Shown here: positions 14,784 through 15,480 of the stretch, one piece after another | Position numbering within the stretch: the first letter of the stretch is position 1 | Layout: the number at the start of each line of letters is the position of its first letter | From: WLNJ01 sp037131165 | GTDB taxonomy: Bacteria; Actinomycetota; Thermoleophilia; Solirubrobacterales; Solirubrobacteraceae | Direction: 5' to 3' | Length of the DNA stretch: 15,480 nucleotides | Assembly (NCBI GenBank): GCA_037131165.1 | Contig: JBAXRO010000046.1 | Span: forward strand, 1 to 15,480 | Translations under genes and position numbers: made by a program | Notes under the pieces: generated by a model | The model's database searches: none | The model's input: only the letters and a program-made list of their open reading frames with translations | What the model was told of the DNA's origin: nothing

Positions 14784-14856
14784 CGGTCGAGCGCAACGGT
14801 AGTGGTCCCGGCAGCGGCGGAGGCAACGGTCGGTGAGGCCGTCTACCCTTCACGCC
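14784..14856. promoter_or_regulatory. Divergent promoter region between the aminotransferase operon and the DedA gene
   Basis: These 73 bases are the only divergent gap in the window and must hold the main operon promoter unless transcription starts inside the DedA gene. On the minus strand, TTGCCT (14826-14821) and TACCGT (14801-14796) are 19 bases apart, with the ATG 12 bases further on. On the plus strand, TACCCT (14844-14849) ends seven bases before GTG 14857, as in leaderless actinobacterial genes, but I see no good -35. Both hexamers fit only the loose TAnnnT pattern, so this is a proposal. Confidence 0.4.
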
Positions 14857-15480
14857 GTGACCGTCTTCCTGCTCGGCTCCTCCATCACGGAGCCGCTCAT
14901 CAACCTCGCGACCCAGATCGTCGAGAAGCTGGGCCTCGCCGGGGTGTTCGTGGCGATGCTGCTCGAAAGCGCCTGCATCCCGATCCCGTCCGAGGCGACG
15001 ATGCTGTTCGCAGGTTTCGCCGTTCACAACGGCAGCTACTCGCTCGTCGCCGCGACCGCCGCCGGCGTGCTCGGCAACGTCGTCGGCTCATGGCTCGCCT
15101 GGTGGATCGGGCGGATCGGGCGGATCGACCTGATCGAGAAGCACGGCGCGAAGGTCGGGATCAGGGCCCACCACCTCGAGGTCGCCGACCGCTGGTTCGA
15201 GCGCCACGGTGAAGCGACGGTCTTCTTCTCCCGGATGCTGCCGATCGTCAGGACTTTCATCTCGCTCCCGGCAGGGGTAGCCGGAATGCCCTTCTGGAGG
15301 TTCACCCTCTACACCGCCCTCGGCTGCATCCCCTGGGTCCTTGCTCTGACATGGGCCGGGATGAAGGCCGGCGAGAACTGGCCGGACATCAAGGGCTACC
15401 TCGAGTACGTGGACTACGTGGTCGCAGCCAGCCTCATCGGCGGTGCGATCTGGCTGTTCCTGCGGTATCGGCGCGGGCGG
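14857..15480 (+). CDS. DedA family (VTT domain) membrane protein, 5' part
   Basis: The frame stays open from GTG 14857 to the end of the window, giving 208 residues; the stop lies outside. Family marks are clear: LLESACIPIPSE (35-46), with the acidic and proline residues of the first re-entrant loop, and FFSRMLPIVRTFISLPAG (113-130), with R116, R122 and G130 in the second. Several hydrophobic segments follow, and a basic FLRYRRGR marks the end of the last visible helix, so little should be missing. DedA proteins sit in the inner membrane; members have been implicated in phospholipid or undecaprenyl-phosphate transport and in membrane-potential homeostasis. That would suit an envelope-glycan locus, but the gene is divergently transcribed and may be independent. 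An alternative GTG at 14833 has GGAGG (14819-14823) nine bases upstream and would add eight residues; 14857 gives the more usual N-terminus and fits a leaderless start. Confidence 0.88.
   Translation, partial: MTVFLLGSSITEPLINLATQIVEKLGLAGVFVAMLLESACIPIPSEATMLFAGFAVHNGSYSLVAATAAGVLGNVVGSWLAWWIGRIGRIDLIEKHGAKVGIRAHHLEVADRWFERHGEATVFFSRMLPIVRTFISLPAGVAGMPFWRFTLYTALGCIPWVLALTWAGMKAGENWPDIKGYLEYVDYVVAASLIGGAIWLFLRYRRGR

Noticed and set aside
1..15480. A defence system, prophage, insertion sequence or CRISPR array.
   Set aside because: No nuclease, transposase, integrase, phage structural gene, terminal inverted repeat or spaced direct repeats could be seen on either strand; composition is even across the window.

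Overview
The window is a GC-rich bacterial segment that is almost wholly coding: eleven genes, short gaps and no gap above about 75 bp. Third codon positions are mostly G or C, starts include GTG as well as ATG, several starts lack a clear Shine-Dalgarno sequence, and one gene is an AftD-type arabinofuranosyltransferase relative. Together these point to an actinobacterium. From the style of the proteins I would guess a deep-branching lineage such as Thermoleophilia/Solirubrobacterales, but that is inference. No rRNA, tRNA, CRISPR array, insertion sequence or phage gene was seen.

Layout. (1) Positions 1-3078, plus strand: the C-terminal part of a large AftD-like (DUF3367) membrane glycosyltransferase, with discoidin-like carbohydrate-binding domains and C-terminal membrane segments; its start lies before the window. 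(2) Positions 14783 down to 3005, minus strand: nine closely packed genes that look like one operon. In transcription order they are a DegT/DnrJ/EryC1 sugar aminotransferase, a DUF354 GT-B-like protein, a CapD/FlaA1-type nucleotide-sugar dehydratase/epimerase, a two-TM protein with a LytR_C domain, a histidine phosphatase, a membrane-anchored FlgD-Ig/dimethylformamidase-beta-like protein, an acyltransferase-3 with a LamG-like C-terminal region, a GT4 glycosyltransferase and a class I SAM methyltransferase. The methyltransferase converges on the AftD-like gene and the two overlap by 74 bp. (3) Positions 14784-14856: a short divergent intergenic region with candidate -10 hexamers on both strands. 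(4) Positions 14857-15480, plus strand: the start of a DedA-family membrane protein that runs off the window.

How the genes may work together. The first three operon genes suit production or transfer of a modified (amino/deoxy) nucleotide sugar. The GT4, methyltransferase, acyltransferase and AftD-like protein suit building, capping and decorating an envelope glycan across the membrane. The LytR_C protein and the FlgD/DMF-beta-like protein are predicted to place domains outside the membrane, and DedA proteins are implicated in moving lipid carriers or phospholipids. The most economical reading is an envelope-polysaccharide locus. The most unusual components are the LamG-like tail of the acyltransferase, whose halves appear in swapped order, and the uncharacterised FlgD/DMF-beta-like protein.
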